A stretch of DNA of 34,734 bases from Bifidobacterium breve (lineage in GTDB: Bacteria > Actinomycetota > Acidimicrobiia > Acidimicrobiales > Ilumatobacteraceae). Positions 1 through 9,708 of the stretch are shown here, piece after piece (the first letter of the stretch is position 1; every line of letters starts with the position of its first letter). The DNA lies in contig CAMDVC010000003.1 in NCBI GenBank assembly GCA_945878785.1, positions 1-34,734 on the forward strand. Reading direction: 5' to 3'. The translations under genes and the position numbers were made by a program. The notes under the pieces are model-generated. The model was not told the DNA's origin. It ran no database searches and was given only the letters and a program-made list of their open reading frames with translations.

Positions 1-282
1 ATCGTGATTGTTACTTCTGACAACCCACGAAGCGAAGACCCTGAACTCATAGTTGCCGAAGTCATGTCAGGCGTTGTGGTCAATCATGCATTGGTTAGTT
101 CCATCGTGAATAGGGAAAAAGCAATTGAATCCGCCATCTTGGGTGCAAAGCGTGGTGACATGGTGGTTATTGCTGGCAAGGGTCATGAAGCAACGCAGGA
201 AATCAATGGCGTGCTGACGCCCAGTAGTGATGTGGCAATTGCAACCAAAGCACTTCGATTACGAGAGGGGAAAACAAAATGA
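1..282 (+). CDS. murE: UDP-N-acetylmuramoyl-tripeptide synthetase MurE, C-terminal part (5' truncated by window)
   Basis: Contains TSDNPRSEDP (DNPR motif of meso-DAP-adding MurE) and VVIAGKGHEATQEI (GKGHE motif); stop overlaps the mraY start (ATGA). Confidence 0.85.
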   Translation: MVIVTSDNPRSEDPELIVAEVMSGVVVNHALVSSIVNREKAIESAILGAKRGDMVVIAGKGHEATQEINGVLTPSSDVAIATKALRLREGKTK

Positions 283-1337
283 TTGCAGTTCTTATTGCAG
301 GAGCAGTGGCAATGGTTTTATCTCTTTTTGGTACGCGGGCGTTGATTTCATTTTTTGATCGGATTGGGAAAGGTCAGCCAATTCTTGGTTCCGCTGATCA
401 TGGTCCTGTCCATCACATGAAAAAGCAAGGGACAGCCACGATGGGCGGAATAGCCATCATGCTTTCCGCATTCATTGGTTGGGCTGCTGCACATTTACGC
501 GGCGGCATCGCTCTCTCTGACCAAGCAATGATTATGTGGGCCATCTGTGGAGTCTTATCAGTTATTGGTTTCCTTGATGACTACCTAAAAGTACATCGTG
601 CGCAAAATCGTGGAATCTTTTGGAAGAAAAAGGGCTACATCACCTTTGGACTTGTCGTTGTGATGATGACGTGGCTACTTCTAGGTACAGGTGTCAGCGA
701 AACGTTGTCGTTTACGCGATTCGATTTCCCCGGATGGCAATTGTCGCCTGTCCTGTGGGTTGTCTGGACATCGCTGATGGTGTGGGCAACAACAAATGCT
801 GTCAATGTGACGGACGGTCTTGACGGTCTTGCGGCAGGCTCTGCGTTATTCGGATTTCTTGCTTTCACGGTGATTGCATATTGGGCTTTTCGAAATCCTG
901 ATATTTACAATTTGGTCAACCCGCTTGACCTGGCAGTTTTTTCTGCAGCAATGGCAGGAGCATGTGGCGGGTTTTTGTGGTGGAACGCGGCACCGGCACG
1001 AATATTTATGGGTGATGTCGGAGCGTTGGGCATTGGTGCTGCATTGGGATTGTTGGCGGTGACCACTAACACACACATGTTGCTTCCACTGATTTGTGCA
1101 CTCAATGTGATGGAAGCGGGTTCGGTTGCTTTGCAGATGGGCGTGTTCAAGGCATCGGGCCGAAAGAAACGATTGTTTCGTATGTCGCCCATTCATCATC
1201 ATTTTGAACTTCTCGGGTGGCCCGAAACTACTGTCATTATTCGATTTTGGATCTTGTCCGGAATCTGCGTGGCTGTCGCAGTAGGAATGTTTATTGCAGA
1301 CTTCACACGTATTGCCGATTCTTTTGCAGGGAGGTGA
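279..1337 (+). CDS. mraY: Phospho-N-acetylmuramoyl-pentapeptide-transferase
   Basis: Multi-pass membrane protein with GFLDDYLKV, NAVNVTDGLDGLAAG and FRMSPIHHHFELLGWPE motifs typical of MraY. Confidence 0.97.
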   Translation: MIAVLIAGAVAMVLSLFGTRALISFFDRIGKGQPILGSADHGPVHHMKKQGTATMGGIAIMLSAFIGWAAAHLRGGIALSDQAMIMWAICGVLSVIGFLDDYLKVHRAQNRGIFWKKKGYITFGLVVVMMTWLLLGTGVSETLSFTRFDFPGWQLSPVLWVVWTSLMVWATTNAVNVTDGLDGLAAGSALFGFLAFTVIAYWAFRNPDIYNLVNPLDLAVFSAAMAGACGGFLWWNAAPARIFMGDVGALGIGAALGLLAVTTNTHMLLPLICALNVMEAGSVALQMGVFKASGRKKRLFRMSPIHHHFELLGWPETTVIIRFWILSGICVAVAVGMFIADFTRIADSFAGR

Positions 1338-1338
1338 C

Positions 1339-2685
1339 ATGAAACGAGTAGCGGTTTTTGGGCTAGCGATTACAGGAGCTGCAGCTGCGCGCACTTTGGC
1401 AGTTCGAGGTATCGAAGTGGTTTTGTCAGATGATGCGATCACTGATGAACACCGTCATCTTGCACGTGAACTTGGCTGCACAATTGTTCCGGCAGTTACT
1501 CAATCTGACATTGCTGCTTTTCTTGACGGCGTCGATGTGTTAATCCCTGCACCAGGGGTGGCGCCACATCACCGTGTCATCGTTGAAGCCCTTGCACGTG
1601 GCGTATCTGTTCGTACTGAAATTGATATTGCATATGAATGGGAACAGCAGAGAAATGGCGGACCGCGACCCATTCTCGGTGTTACGGGTACGGACGGCAA
1701 GACAACCACAACGATGATTACCGCAGCGTTGTTGCGTGGCGGTGGGCGTTCGGTTGGCGAGGTAGGGAACACTGACCTTCCGTTCATGGCGGCGATTGAT
1801 CAACCATTCGATGCATTTGTCGTTGAGTGTTCAAGTTTTCGATTGCAATTCACGGACACTTTTCGCTGTGATGCATCAGTATGGCTCAATCTGGCTGCGG
1901 ACCATCTTGATTGGCATGGGTCGCTTGAAAGCTACACAGAGGCAAAGCGTCGACTATGGGCATATTCAAGAACTAGCGACATAGTTATTGCTCCTGTAGG
2001 CAATGAAATGATTCTTGAATCAGCTCGGGCAACGCCAGCACGTTGTGTCACGTTTGGTCTTGATGCTGGTGACTACAAGGTGTCGTCTGGGTCTCTGGTG
2101 AGTCCGCTTGGTGTCATCTGCTCGGTCGACGAACTATGGCGTTCGCTTCCACATGACATCACTAATTCGCTAGCAGCAGCGGCTTTGGTCATTGAATCTG
2201 GGTTAAGTGCTGTGGGGGAAGTGGCGGCACCACTGCATGTTTTTGAATCAGCGCATCATCGCATCGAACTCATCGGCCATTTCGATGGGTCGGCATGGTA
2301 CGACGACTCCAAAGCAACGAGTCCTCACGCAGCGCTTACCGCCATACGGTCCTTCGAACACGTCGTGTTGATAGCTGGAGGCCGCAATAAAGATTTAGAT
2401 CTGGCACAGATGGCTACTGAACCAAAGCGCATGGCCGGAGTTGTGGCAATCGGGGATGACGCTGAAGCAATTCGTCTTTCTTTTGAAGGAGTATGCGTCG
2501 TGCGCGATGCCATGTCAATGGATGAAGCGGTTGCCGTTGCCCACGGTATGGCAAAGAATGGTGAAACGGTTCTGTTATCACCTGGGTGCACTAGTTATGA
2601 CTGGTACAACAATTACAACGAACGAGGCGACGACTTTCAAGACAAGGTACGAAAGTACTTCGCCCGAACAGAATCGAGTTCATAA
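1339..2685 (+). CDS. murD: UDP-N-acetylmuramoylalanine--D-glutamate ligase
   Basis: Mur ligase with GVTGTDGKTTTT P-loop; ATG at 1339 preceded by GGGAGGTGA SD (the ORF track extends upstream to 1294); dcw position. Confidence 0.95.
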   Translation: MKRVAVFGLAITGAAAARTLAVRGIEVVLSDDAITDEHRHLARELGCTIVPAVTQSDIAAFLDGVDVLIPAPGVAPHHRVIVEALARGVSVRTEIDIAYEWEQQRNGGPRPILGVTGTDGKTTTTMITAALLRGGGRSVGEVGNTDLPFMAAIDQPFDAFVVECSSFRLQFTDTFRCDASVWLNLAADHLDWHGSLESYTEAKRRLWAYSRTSDIVIAPVGNEMILESARATPARCVTFGLDAGDYKVSSGSLVSPLGVICSVDELWRSLPHDITNSLAAAALVIESGLSAVGEVAAPLHVFESAHHRIELIGHFDGSAWYDDSKATSPHAALTAIRSFEHVVLIAGGRNKDLDLAQMATEPKRMAGVVAIGDDAEAIRLSFEGVCVVRDAMSMDEAVAVAHGMAKNGETVLLSPGCTSYDWYNNYNERGDDFQDKVRKYFARTESSS

Positions 2686-3881
2686 TGGTCACAGAAAAAC
2701 GAACCACGCCGACCCTCAAAGAACGCCGACTTGCAACTCTTCGCCGTACTGGTGTTGCTGGTCGTCATCGTGTGGCGCTAGAGAAACCATCTGCCGCATT
2801 CTTCTGGATTCTGATCATCGTCTCTTCATTTGTCATGTTGGGTCTTGTCATGGTGTTGTCATCATCGTCAGTAACTAACTTGCATTCTGGTGGATCGGCG
2901 TGGGGAATGTTTCGACGCCAATTAATTTGGGCAGGCTTGGGAGGCCTCGCAATGTGGGCCGCATATGAATTTCCGTACGAAACATGGCGAAAAACAGTGC
3001 TCTTGCAGTCCGTCGTAGTAGCGGTGGTGGTTTTAAATGTCGTAGTGATGCTGAGGGGCGCTGTAGTGAATGGCGCACGTGCATGGCTAGATATTGGTCC
3101 GTTCCGAATGCAACCCTCAGAATTCATGAAGTTAGCTGTTGTTCTTTTTTGTGCAAACTTGTTGTCGCATCGACATCGCTCGGTTCAAATCTCGAGCATT
3201 GTGTTGTGGCCCATGATTGCTGCATTGGTCGTAAGTGCGGGGTTGTGTGTCCTTCAGAAGGACTTCGGGGGAAGTGTGATCTTTGGTGGCGTTGTGCTTG
3301 TCATGATGTTTATTGCTGGACTGCCCGCACGACAACTAATTGCTACCACTGTGAGCCTTGGATTTCTCGGAGTACTTGTCTTTACCTTCGCCAGCAATGC
3401 AAGTGCGCGAATGCTTGCCTATATAGATCTTGAGGCCACGAAAGACGACAGCGGATATCAGGTGTATCAGTCCTTGTTGAGCATTGCGAATGGCGGCTGG
3501 TCAGGAACCGGCATCGGCTCTGGCACTAGTAAATGGGGATATGTGCCCCTTGCCTATAGTGACTTTATATTTTCGGTTATTGCAGAAGAGTTGGGAATTT
3601 TTGGCTCATTGATGGTGATCGGCGGATTCTTGGCGTTGGTCATCTTCGGTTTACAGGTTGCTCTGTCTGCTCCCGATACTCACGGTGCATTTATTGCGGG
3701 TGGAATTTCTGCATGGTTCGGGGTACAGGCATTAGTGAATATCGGAGGAGTAGTTGGTGCACTTCCGATGACAGGGTTGACACTTCCGTTCTTGTCGTAC
3801 GGCGGCTCTTCTCTCATCGCTTCTATGGCAGCGGCTGGATTACTTTTGAACGTTGCACGAGACGTAAAGACATCGCACTAA
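2685..3881 (+). CDS. ftsW: SEDS-family peptidoglycan glycosyltransferase FtsW
   Basis: Polytopic protein with FRMQPSEFMKLA, GGWSGTGIGSGTSKWGYVPLAYSDFIFSVIAEELG and LPFLSYGGSSL motifs; between murD and murG. Confidence 0.95.
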   Translation: MVTEKRTTPTLKERRLATLRRTGVAGRHRVALEKPSAAFFWILIIVSSFVMLGLVMVLSSSSVTNLHSGGSAWGMFRRQLIWAGLGGLAMWAAYEFPYETWRKTVLLQSVVVAVVVLNVVVMLRGAVVNGARAWLDIGPFRMQPSEFMKLAVVLFCANLLSHRHRSVQISSIVLWPMIAALVVSAGLCVLQKDFGGSVIFGGVVLVMMFIAGLPARQLIATTVSLGFLGVLVFTFASNASARMLAYIDLEATKDDSGYQVYQSLLSIANGGWSGTGIGSGTSKWGYVPLAYSDFIFSVIAEELGIFGSLMVIGGFLALVIFGLQVALSAPDTHGAFIAGGISAWFGVQALVNIGGVVGALPMTGLTLPFLSYGGSSLIASMAAAGLLLNVARDVKTSH

Positions 3882-3884
3882 ACC

Positions 3885-5015
3885 ATGGTGTACGCAGTAG
3901 TTACCGGTGGCGGAACAAGTGGTCATGTAATTCCGGCGATTGCAATATGCGAACTACTTGTTGAAGCAGGACATCCCATATCTGATATTCGTTATGTCGG
4001 TTCTCGACGAGGAGTTGAGCGAGAGTTGATGCAGTCGACTCAGATTTCTTCTGAGTATCTTCCAATCTCAGGTCTGCAACGATCATGGAATTTTCAGGGC
4101 GTGGCACGAAATGCTCTGCTTCCCTGGCGTTTATTGTGGAGCCGCATTCTTGCTCGTGGTCTTGTCAAGTTGTGGAGCCCCAGTGTGGTGGTGTCAGTTG
4201 GTGGATATGCAAGCGAACCGATGGCGCGGGCGGCACTTGCTGCAGATGTGCCATTGGTCTGCATTAGCTACGACAGAATTCCTGGTTTAGCGACTCGTCG
4301 TCAGGCAAAACAGGCTGCAATTTCCGCAGTTGCCTTTGAAGGAAGCGACCTTCCTCGGTCGATCTTGACGGGCGCGCCAGTTCGTAAACAATTACGCGGA
4401 TTAGCAGTCTCGACCTCCCGAGAATCGTCACGTTCTGCGCTCGGTATTCGTTCCGACGCGCGCATGGTGGTTGTAATGGGCGGGTCATTAGGTTCGGGTG
4501 TGTTGAATGCGATGGTTGCTGATTTATTACGTTCACTAGCGGGGACTCAATCGGTTGTGTATCACATATGCGGTCAGCGCTTTGAGCGTGATCCAATGCC
4601 ACACATACCAGCGGGTGTGCAATACGTCCGTGTTGGTTATGAAGACCGAATGGCAGATGTCTACAGCGCATTAGATGTCTTAGTTTCACGGGCAGGTGCG
4701 AGTTCAGTTGCAGAAATCGCCACAGTGGGTGTTGCTGCAATCTTGGTTCCGTGGCCTGATGCAGCAGATGGTCACCAAGAACTGAATGCCAGATGGCTGA
4801 CAGATGCCGGAGCAGGAATTCTCATGGACGATGGGGCGTGTGTTGATGGACGGGCAGTGGCTGAGGTCACCCAATTATTGGCAGATCCTGATCGTGTGTC
4901 AGTAATGGCGCATACTGCCTATCAATTAGGAGCCCTACATCGAAGTTCGGCACTAGTTGATGCAATCGAGGGGGCCGTACTCGCGACTGTTGCGCGTGGA
5001 ACAATGGACCACTGA
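3885..5015 (+). CDS. murG: UDP-N-acetylglucosamine transferase MurG
   Basis: N-terminal VVTGGGTSGHVIPAIAICELL; C-terminal SRAGASSVAEIATVGVAAILVPWPDAADGHQELNA; between ftsW and murC. Confidence 0.95.
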   Translation: MVYAVVTGGGTSGHVIPAIAICELLVEAGHPISDIRYVGSRRGVERELMQSTQISSEYLPISGLQRSWNFQGVARNALLPWRLLWSRILARGLVKLWSPSVVVSVGGYASEPMARAALAADVPLVCISYDRIPGLATRRQAKQAAISAVAFEGSDLPRSILTGAPVRKQLRGLAVSTSRESSRSALGIRSDARMVVVMGGSLGSGVLNAMVADLLRSLAGTQSVVYHICGQRFERDPMPHIPAGVQYVRVGYEDRMADVYSALDVLVSRAGASSVAEIATVGVAAILVPWPDAADGHQELNARWLTDAGAGILMDDGACVDGRAVAEVTQLLADPDRVSVMAHTAYQLGALHRSSALVDAIEGAVLATVARGTMDH

Positions 5016-6421
5016 TGAACGTCTCTCGCCGAATCGCTGAACCAATCCTTGCGCTCAATGTGCCTATTCGATGTCACATTGTCGGTATTGGTGGTCCAGG
5101 AATGAGCGCAATTGCTCGATTGTTGGTTGAGATGGGTCATGCGGTGACAGGGTCGGACCTGCATGAGTCAGAGGTCATCGATGAACTTCGTCTACGAGGC
5201 GCAGAAATTTCTATTGGTCATCGTGAGTCAGTTGTTCACGGAGCAGATGTTGTGACGTATTCAACTGCAATTCCCGCTACCAATGTTGAATTGGTAGAAG
5301 CTCGGCGCAGTGGAATAGAGACTCGCCACAGGTCGGGCATGTTGGCGTCGTTATGCGCTGCCACAAATGCTGTGGGTATCGCCGGCACCCATGGAAAGAC
5401 CACTACCACAGCTCTCGTAACCGCAATGACTACTGCTGGTGGCCTAAGTCCCTCATCAATCATTGGGGCAGATGTCCTCGGGGGCAATGGGAATGTGCAC
5501 GGGGATGGGTCACTTCTCATTATTGAGGCTGATGAAAGCGATGGGACTCTTGACGTTCTTCCATTGTCGTCTCTCGTAGTGACCAACATTGATATCGATC
5601 ATCTTGATTACTTCGGTACCTTTGATGCAATTAAGACCTGTTTCGGTGACGCAGTCGCGCGCACTGGTGGAGTTGTTGTGCTGAATGCAGATGATGAAGG
5701 TTCTGCTGACCTTGTGCAGGTACTTAGTAAAGAAATTCGTGTGACAACGTTCGGACGGTCAGAGAATTCAACGGTTCGAATCACTTCAACGGCTTCACAT
5801 AATGAAGGGACATTGGTTGATGTATGTGTCGCTGACAAGAACTATCGATGCGCCTTGAATTTACGCGGTGAACATAACGTTATGAACTTTGCCGCTGCAC
5901 TTGCGATGGCTATTCGACTTGGCGTTGACCCTGCTGTTGCGTGTACGGCTGCCTCGGCTTTCCGTGGCGTTGCTCGTCGATTCACTGAACGTGGCGATTT
6001 CCGCGGATCATTGCTCATTGACGACTACGCACATTTGCCCGCAGAAATTTCCTCCACGATCGACGCAGTGCGTTCACACCCCGCATTGTCAGGTCGTGTG
6101 GTGGCTGTATTTCAACCGAATCGATACCACCGCATTGCCACCATGGCTGATTCGTACGCTGACTGTTTTGCACACGCAGATCGCGTTGTGATTACTGACG
6201 TGTACGCATCAGGTACTCAGAAGATTGAAGGGGTCACCGGAGAACTGGTGGTCAATGCCATTCGTCGTGCCCATAACGATGCTGATGTGGTGTGGGCTCA
6301 GTCACGCGCTGCCACCGTTGCTGCTGTCGAGTCGTGGATTGCCCCTGGCGACATCTGCATTTCAATGGGTTGTGGCGACATTGAATCTTTTCCTGACGAC
6401 TTGCGCGGAGTGGTGAAATGA
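5015..6421 (+). CDS. murC: UDP-N-acetylmuramate--L-alanine ligase
   Basis: HIVGIGGPGMSAIARLL N-terminus, GTHGKTTTTALV P-loop, IIEADESDGTLDVL. Confidence 0.95.
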   Translation: MNVSRRIAEPILALNVPIRCHIVGIGGPGMSAIARLLVEMGHAVTGSDLHESEVIDELRLRGAEISIGHRESVVHGADVVTYSTAIPATNVELVEARRSGIETRHRSGMLASLCAATNAVGIAGTHGKTTTTALVTAMTTAGGLSPSSIIGADVLGGNGNVHGDGSLLIIEADESDGTLDVLPLSSLVVTNIDIDHLDYFGTFDAIKTCFGDAVARTGGVVVLNADDEGSADLVQVLSKEIRVTTFGRSENSTVRITSTASHNEGTLVDVCVADKNYRCALNLRGEHNVMNFAAALAMAIRLGVDPAVACTAASAFRGVARRFTERGDFRGSLLIDDYAHLPAEISSTIDAVRSHPALSGRVVAVFQPNRYHRIATMADSYADCFAHADRVVITDVYASGTQKIEGVTGELVVNAIRRAHNDADVVWAQSRAATVAAVESWIAPGDICISMGCGDIESFPDDLRGVVK

Positions 6422-7434
6422 CCACTGCAGCACTTAGTGCGGAGTTGGCTTCAGCAGGCCTTGACGTTCATAGTGACAGGCCTCTTGCTCCTCTCACTAC
6501 CTATGGGGTCGGTGGTAACGGCGCATGCGTTGTCAAAGCGTCGTCTGCAGATCAAGTTGTCGCAGTGTCAGAGATTTTGCGTGGTCATCCAGAAGTAGAA
6601 ACTCTTGTAATGGGTCGCGGCAGCAATCTTTTAATCGCAGACGAGGGTTTCGATGGCCTTGTTGTTGTTATGGCTCCGTCGCCAACTGAGAACGCGGTGA
6701 GCGTTGATGGTGACATTGTGGAAGCTGGTGGCGCAATGTTGATGCCAGTGTTGGCCCGCCGCTCTGTAGGCGCAAGCCGCGGCGGTCTTGAATGGTGTGT
6801 TGGAATTCCTGGCACGGTTGGTGGCGCAGTGCGAATGAATGCAGGTGGACATGGCGCAGATATGACCTCTTCAGTGATTGATGCCACCGTGTTGTCTCTT
6901 CGTAGTGGACAAATCGTGCGTGTATCTGCTGAACAACTTGGTTTTTACTTTCGAGGTTCAGCATTGTCAGGCAGTCATGTTGTGCTGTCAGTTCGAATGA
7001 AAACCGCATTTCAAGATTCGGCAATCGGTACATCTGAAATCAACGCTGTAGTCGGATGGCGGCGCGAGCATCAACCGGGCGGCCGCAATGCAGGCTCAGT
7101 ATTTGTCAACCCTGGAGCAGGTGACGAAAGTGCTGGTGCCCTTATCCATGCTGCTGGACTTCGTGGTTTCACAATTGGTGCAGTCAGCGTTTCGGAAAAG
7201 CATGCCAATTTCATTCAAGCCGGAGAGGGCTCATCTGCTGCTGATGTAGCTGCAGTGATGTCACATGTACAAAGTACTGTTGAAGATGTTCACGGTATTC
7301 GTTTGTACAGCGAAGTATGTCTTGTCGGATTCTCCGCAGATCTTATGACTCGTTTCTCACACCCTTCTCACACTTCAGAGGCGCACGTTGAAGCCAAAGA
7401 GCACTTGCAGAGTCTCCTCGGAGAACACGCATGA
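6418..7434 (+). CDS. murB: UDP-N-acetylenolpyruvoylglucosamine reductase
   Basis: PLAPLTTYGVGG, VMGRGSNLLIADEGFDGLVV, GIPGTVGGAVRMNAGGHG, GRNAGSVFVNP; FAD-binding MurB signatures. Confidence 0.95.
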   Translation: MTTAALSAELASAGLDVHSDRPLAPLTTYGVGGNGACVVKASSADQVVAVSEILRGHPEVETLVMGRGSNLLIADEGFDGLVVVMAPSPTENAVSVDGDIVEAGGAMLMPVLARRSVGASRGGLEWCVGIPGTVGGAVRMNAGGHGADMTSSVIDATVLSLRSGQIVRVSAEQLGFYFRGSALSGSHVVLSVRMKTAFQDSAIGTSEINAVVGWRREHQPGGRNAGSVFVNPGAGDESAGALIHAAGLRGFTIGAVSVSEKHANFIQAGEGSSAADVAAVMSHVQSTVEDVHGIRLYSEVCLVGFSADLMTRFSHPSHTSEAHVEAKEHLQSLLGEHA

Positions 7435-8495
7435 CAGATTCTGAAGATCAAAGTTCTAAAGAACGGATAGAAGAAATATCTGTTACAGAAGTGTCTGATC
7501 AAGTGTTGCAAGAGTTGTCGGGCCTCTTTAGCAATCGCGAACCCGAGACGGTGACGGAACCAGACGCTGTAGTAGATCCGATTGACATCACAGTTACGGA
7601 CGTTATTGACTTGGTCAATGTGGTGGCCGAGAACGACACACCGCCAGAACCTATTGATCCATTGCTCAATGGAATGGCTGAAGACACTGGCACTTTGGTG
7701 GTAATCGATGACGACTTAGATCGAGTTGTCATTGTTGATGATGACAGGCCAGATTCAACATTTGAGGAAAGGCAACGGCGTTCGCGACGTCGTGAACGCC
7801 TCCAAAAGGTCAAGTGGCTAAAACTTGCGGGTGCGATTGTCGCATCTGTAGTTGTGGTGATTGCACTTCTGGCCTCACCAATCTTTGCGATTCGGTCAGT
7901 GACCATAGAAGGAAATGTCTATACGTCCAAAGAAGTTCTTGCAGCTGTTACAAAAACGCTGAAGGGCGCATCAGTGTTCACTGTGAATACAGGTACGGCA
8001 CGTGAGTTATTACTGACTGATCCGTGGGTATCTGACGTGCGGATTACAACTCGGTTTCCTGGTAAGGCTCTCGTCGAAATCGCAGAAAGGGTTCCTATTA
8101 TTTGGTACGTCGGCGACGACCAAAAGGCACGCATCGTGGATGCACGGGGCCACGTCATCGCAGTACTTGCTGGTTGGCCGACGAAGTACCTACGCGTAGC
8201 AGGTGTCGGACCATCACTCGAGGCCGGCGCTGTGGCTGATGATGTCTACAGAGCTGCGGCGCAACTTGTCTTAGCTTTACCTGATGAACTGCGACCATTG
8301 GTGAAATCACTAGAGGTCAGCGCAGGCGGGGAATTGGCAATGACACTTGCAGGAGGGACCCTCGTTCGTTTCGGGCCACCCAATGACCTGCAAAGCAAAT
8401 TGGTCGCAGTCGTGGTTCTATTGCGGCGTCAGAACCCATCGACCTTGGCTGTTATTGATGTTTCTACGGGAGAACCAACCGTTCAAATCCGCTAA
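7431..8495 (+). CDS. ftsQ: Cell division protein FtsQ/DivIB with a long acidic N-terminal extension
   Basis: ~130-aa acidic N-terminus, one TM helix (LKLAGAIVASVVVVIALLASPIFAI), POTRA start AIRSVTIEGNVYTSKEVLAAV; between murB and ftsZ. Confidence 0.88.
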   Translation: MTDSEDQSSKERIEEISVTEVSDQVLQELSGLFSNREPETVTEPDAVVDPIDITVTDVIDLVNVVAENDTPPEPIDPLLNGMAEDTGTLVVIDDDLDRVVIVDDDRPDSTFEERQRRSRRRERLQKVKWLKLAGAIVASVVVVIALLASPIFAIRSVTIEGNVYTSKEVLAAVTKTLKGASVFTVNTGTARELLLTDPWVSDVRITTRFPGKALVEIAERVPIIWYVGDDQKARIVDARGHVIAVLAGWPTKYLRVAGVGPSLEAGAVADDVYRAAAQLVLALPDELRPLVKSLEVSAGGELAMTLAGGTLVRFGPPNDLQSKLVAVVVLLRRQNPSTLAVIDVSTGEPTVQIR

Positions 8496-8539
8496 ACAAT
8501 CGCTCGAATCGGGAATTGCCACATAAATCCCTCGTGATG

Positions 8540-8557
8540 TGTGAAACTTGTGAAACT
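8540..8557 (+). repeat. Perfect tandem 9-bp direct repeat (TGTGAAACT x2) in the ftsZ leader
   Basis: TGTGAAACT at 8540-8548 and again at 8549-8557, read directly. Confidence 0.9.
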
Positions 8558-8558
8558 C

Positions 8559-8583
8559 AGTCCTTACGGACTCCTTACTGGAG
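8559..8583 (+). promoter_or_regulatory. Candidate ftsZ leader structure: two overlapping, mutually exclusive hairpins, the second pairing with the SD
   Basis: Hairpin A: AGTCC(8559-8563)-TTAC-GGACT(8568-8572). Hairpin B: CTCC(8571-8574)-TTACT-GGAG(8580-8583), covering the GGAGG SD of ftsZ. Confidence 0.4.
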
Positions 8584-8594
8584 GTAAATGGTCG

Positions 8595-9698
8595 ATGGCC
8601 GGTGCACCACAGAATTATCTCGCCGTTATAAAGGTGATTGGCATTGGCGGAGGCGGCGTTAATGCTGTCAACCGCATGATCGATGCTGGTCTTCGCGGCG
8701 TTGAATTTGTCGCAATTAACACAGATGCGCAAGCTCTCCTAATGAGCGACGCAGATGTCAAGCTGGATATTGGTCGTGACCTCACTCGTGGTCTCGGCGC
8801 AGGTTCTGACCCAGACGTCGGTCGCGCAGCAGCGGAAGGGCATCGTGAAGAAATTGAAGAACTCATCAACGGTTCAGACATGGTTTTCATTACTGCAGGT
8901 GAAGGCGGAGGTACCGGAACAGGTGCTGCGCCAGTGATTGCTGAAATTGCAAAGTCTCTCGGTGCTCTTACTATCGGTGTTGTAACACGTCCATTCCAAT
9001 TCGAAGGACGCCGTCGCGCTGTACAAGCAGACAACGGAATTCAACGTTTGAAAGAAAAAGTTGACACTCTGATTGTTATTCCGAATGATCGACTTCTGAC
9101 CGTTGCGAACGATAAGACATCACTGGTGAATGCATTCAAGATGGCTGATGAGATTTTGTTGCAAGGTGTTGCAGGTATTACAAACCTCATTACGACCCCC
9201 GGACTTATCAACACCGACTTCGCAGACGTCAAGATGATTCTCACCAGTGCAGGTTCTGCACTTATGGGTATTGGTATTGCCAGCGGAGACAATCGTGCAG
9301 TTGTTGCGGCAAAAGATGCTATTTCGAGTCCGATGCTCGAGGCCGCTATCGATGGTGCCCGAGGCATTTTGCTCAATATCACTGGTCCATCCAGTATGGG
9401 TCTTTTCGAAGTCAACGCCGCAGCCGAAGTGGTACACGGTGTTGCTCATCAAGACGCAAACATCATTTTCGGTACTGTTATCGATGACGAAATGGGCGAT
9501 GAAATTAAGGTCACCGTTATTGCAGCAGGCTTCGAACGTTGGGATACAGGCGCAAGTGGTTCATCCGTTGGTACTCGCACATCGACACGTCCAACTGATA
9601 CTCGTCCGTCCACAAGCAACGTGCGCGACATTTTCTCTGATAGCGATCCGTTATCAGACGATGATGATGACTTTGACGTTCCGTCTTTCCTGAAATAG
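8595..9698 (+). CDS. ftsZ: Cell division protein FtsZ
   Basis: [33 protein letters not shown] tubulin signature, C-terminal FDVPSFLK tail; start set at ATG 8595 after GGAGG (the ORF track starts at 8541). Confidence 0.97.
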   Translation: MAGAPQNYLAVIKVIGIGGGGVNAVNRMIDAGLRGVEFVAINTDAQALLMSDADVKLDIGRDLTRGLGAGSDPDVGRAAAEGHREEIEELINGSDMVFITAGEGGGTGTGAAPVIAEIAKSLGALTIGVVTRPFQFEGRRRAVQADNGIQRLKEKVDTLIVIPNDRLLTVANDKTSLVNAFKMADEILLQGVAGITNLITTPGLINTDFADVKMILTSAGSALMGIGIASGDNRAVVAAKDAISSPMLEAAIDGARGILLNITGPSSMGLFEVNAAAEVVHGVAHQDANIIFGTVIDDEMGDEIKVTVIAAGFERWDTGASGSSVGTRTSTRPTDTRPSTSNVRDIFSDSDPLSDDDDDFDVPSFLK

Positions 9699-9708
9699 AA
9701 GTTCACAT

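Noticed and set aside
846-1442. 198-aa minus-strand ORF antisense to mraY/murD
   Set aside because: Composition without recognisable domain; spans two well-supported core genes; shadow ORF.
4264-4740. 158-aa minus-strand ORF within murG
   Set aside because: Shadow ORF with His/Arg/Gln-rich translation typical of antisense coding frames.
9247-9693. 148-aa plus-strand alternative-frame ORF within ftsZ
   Set aside because: Overlaps conserved FtsZ coding completely; no motif or SD.
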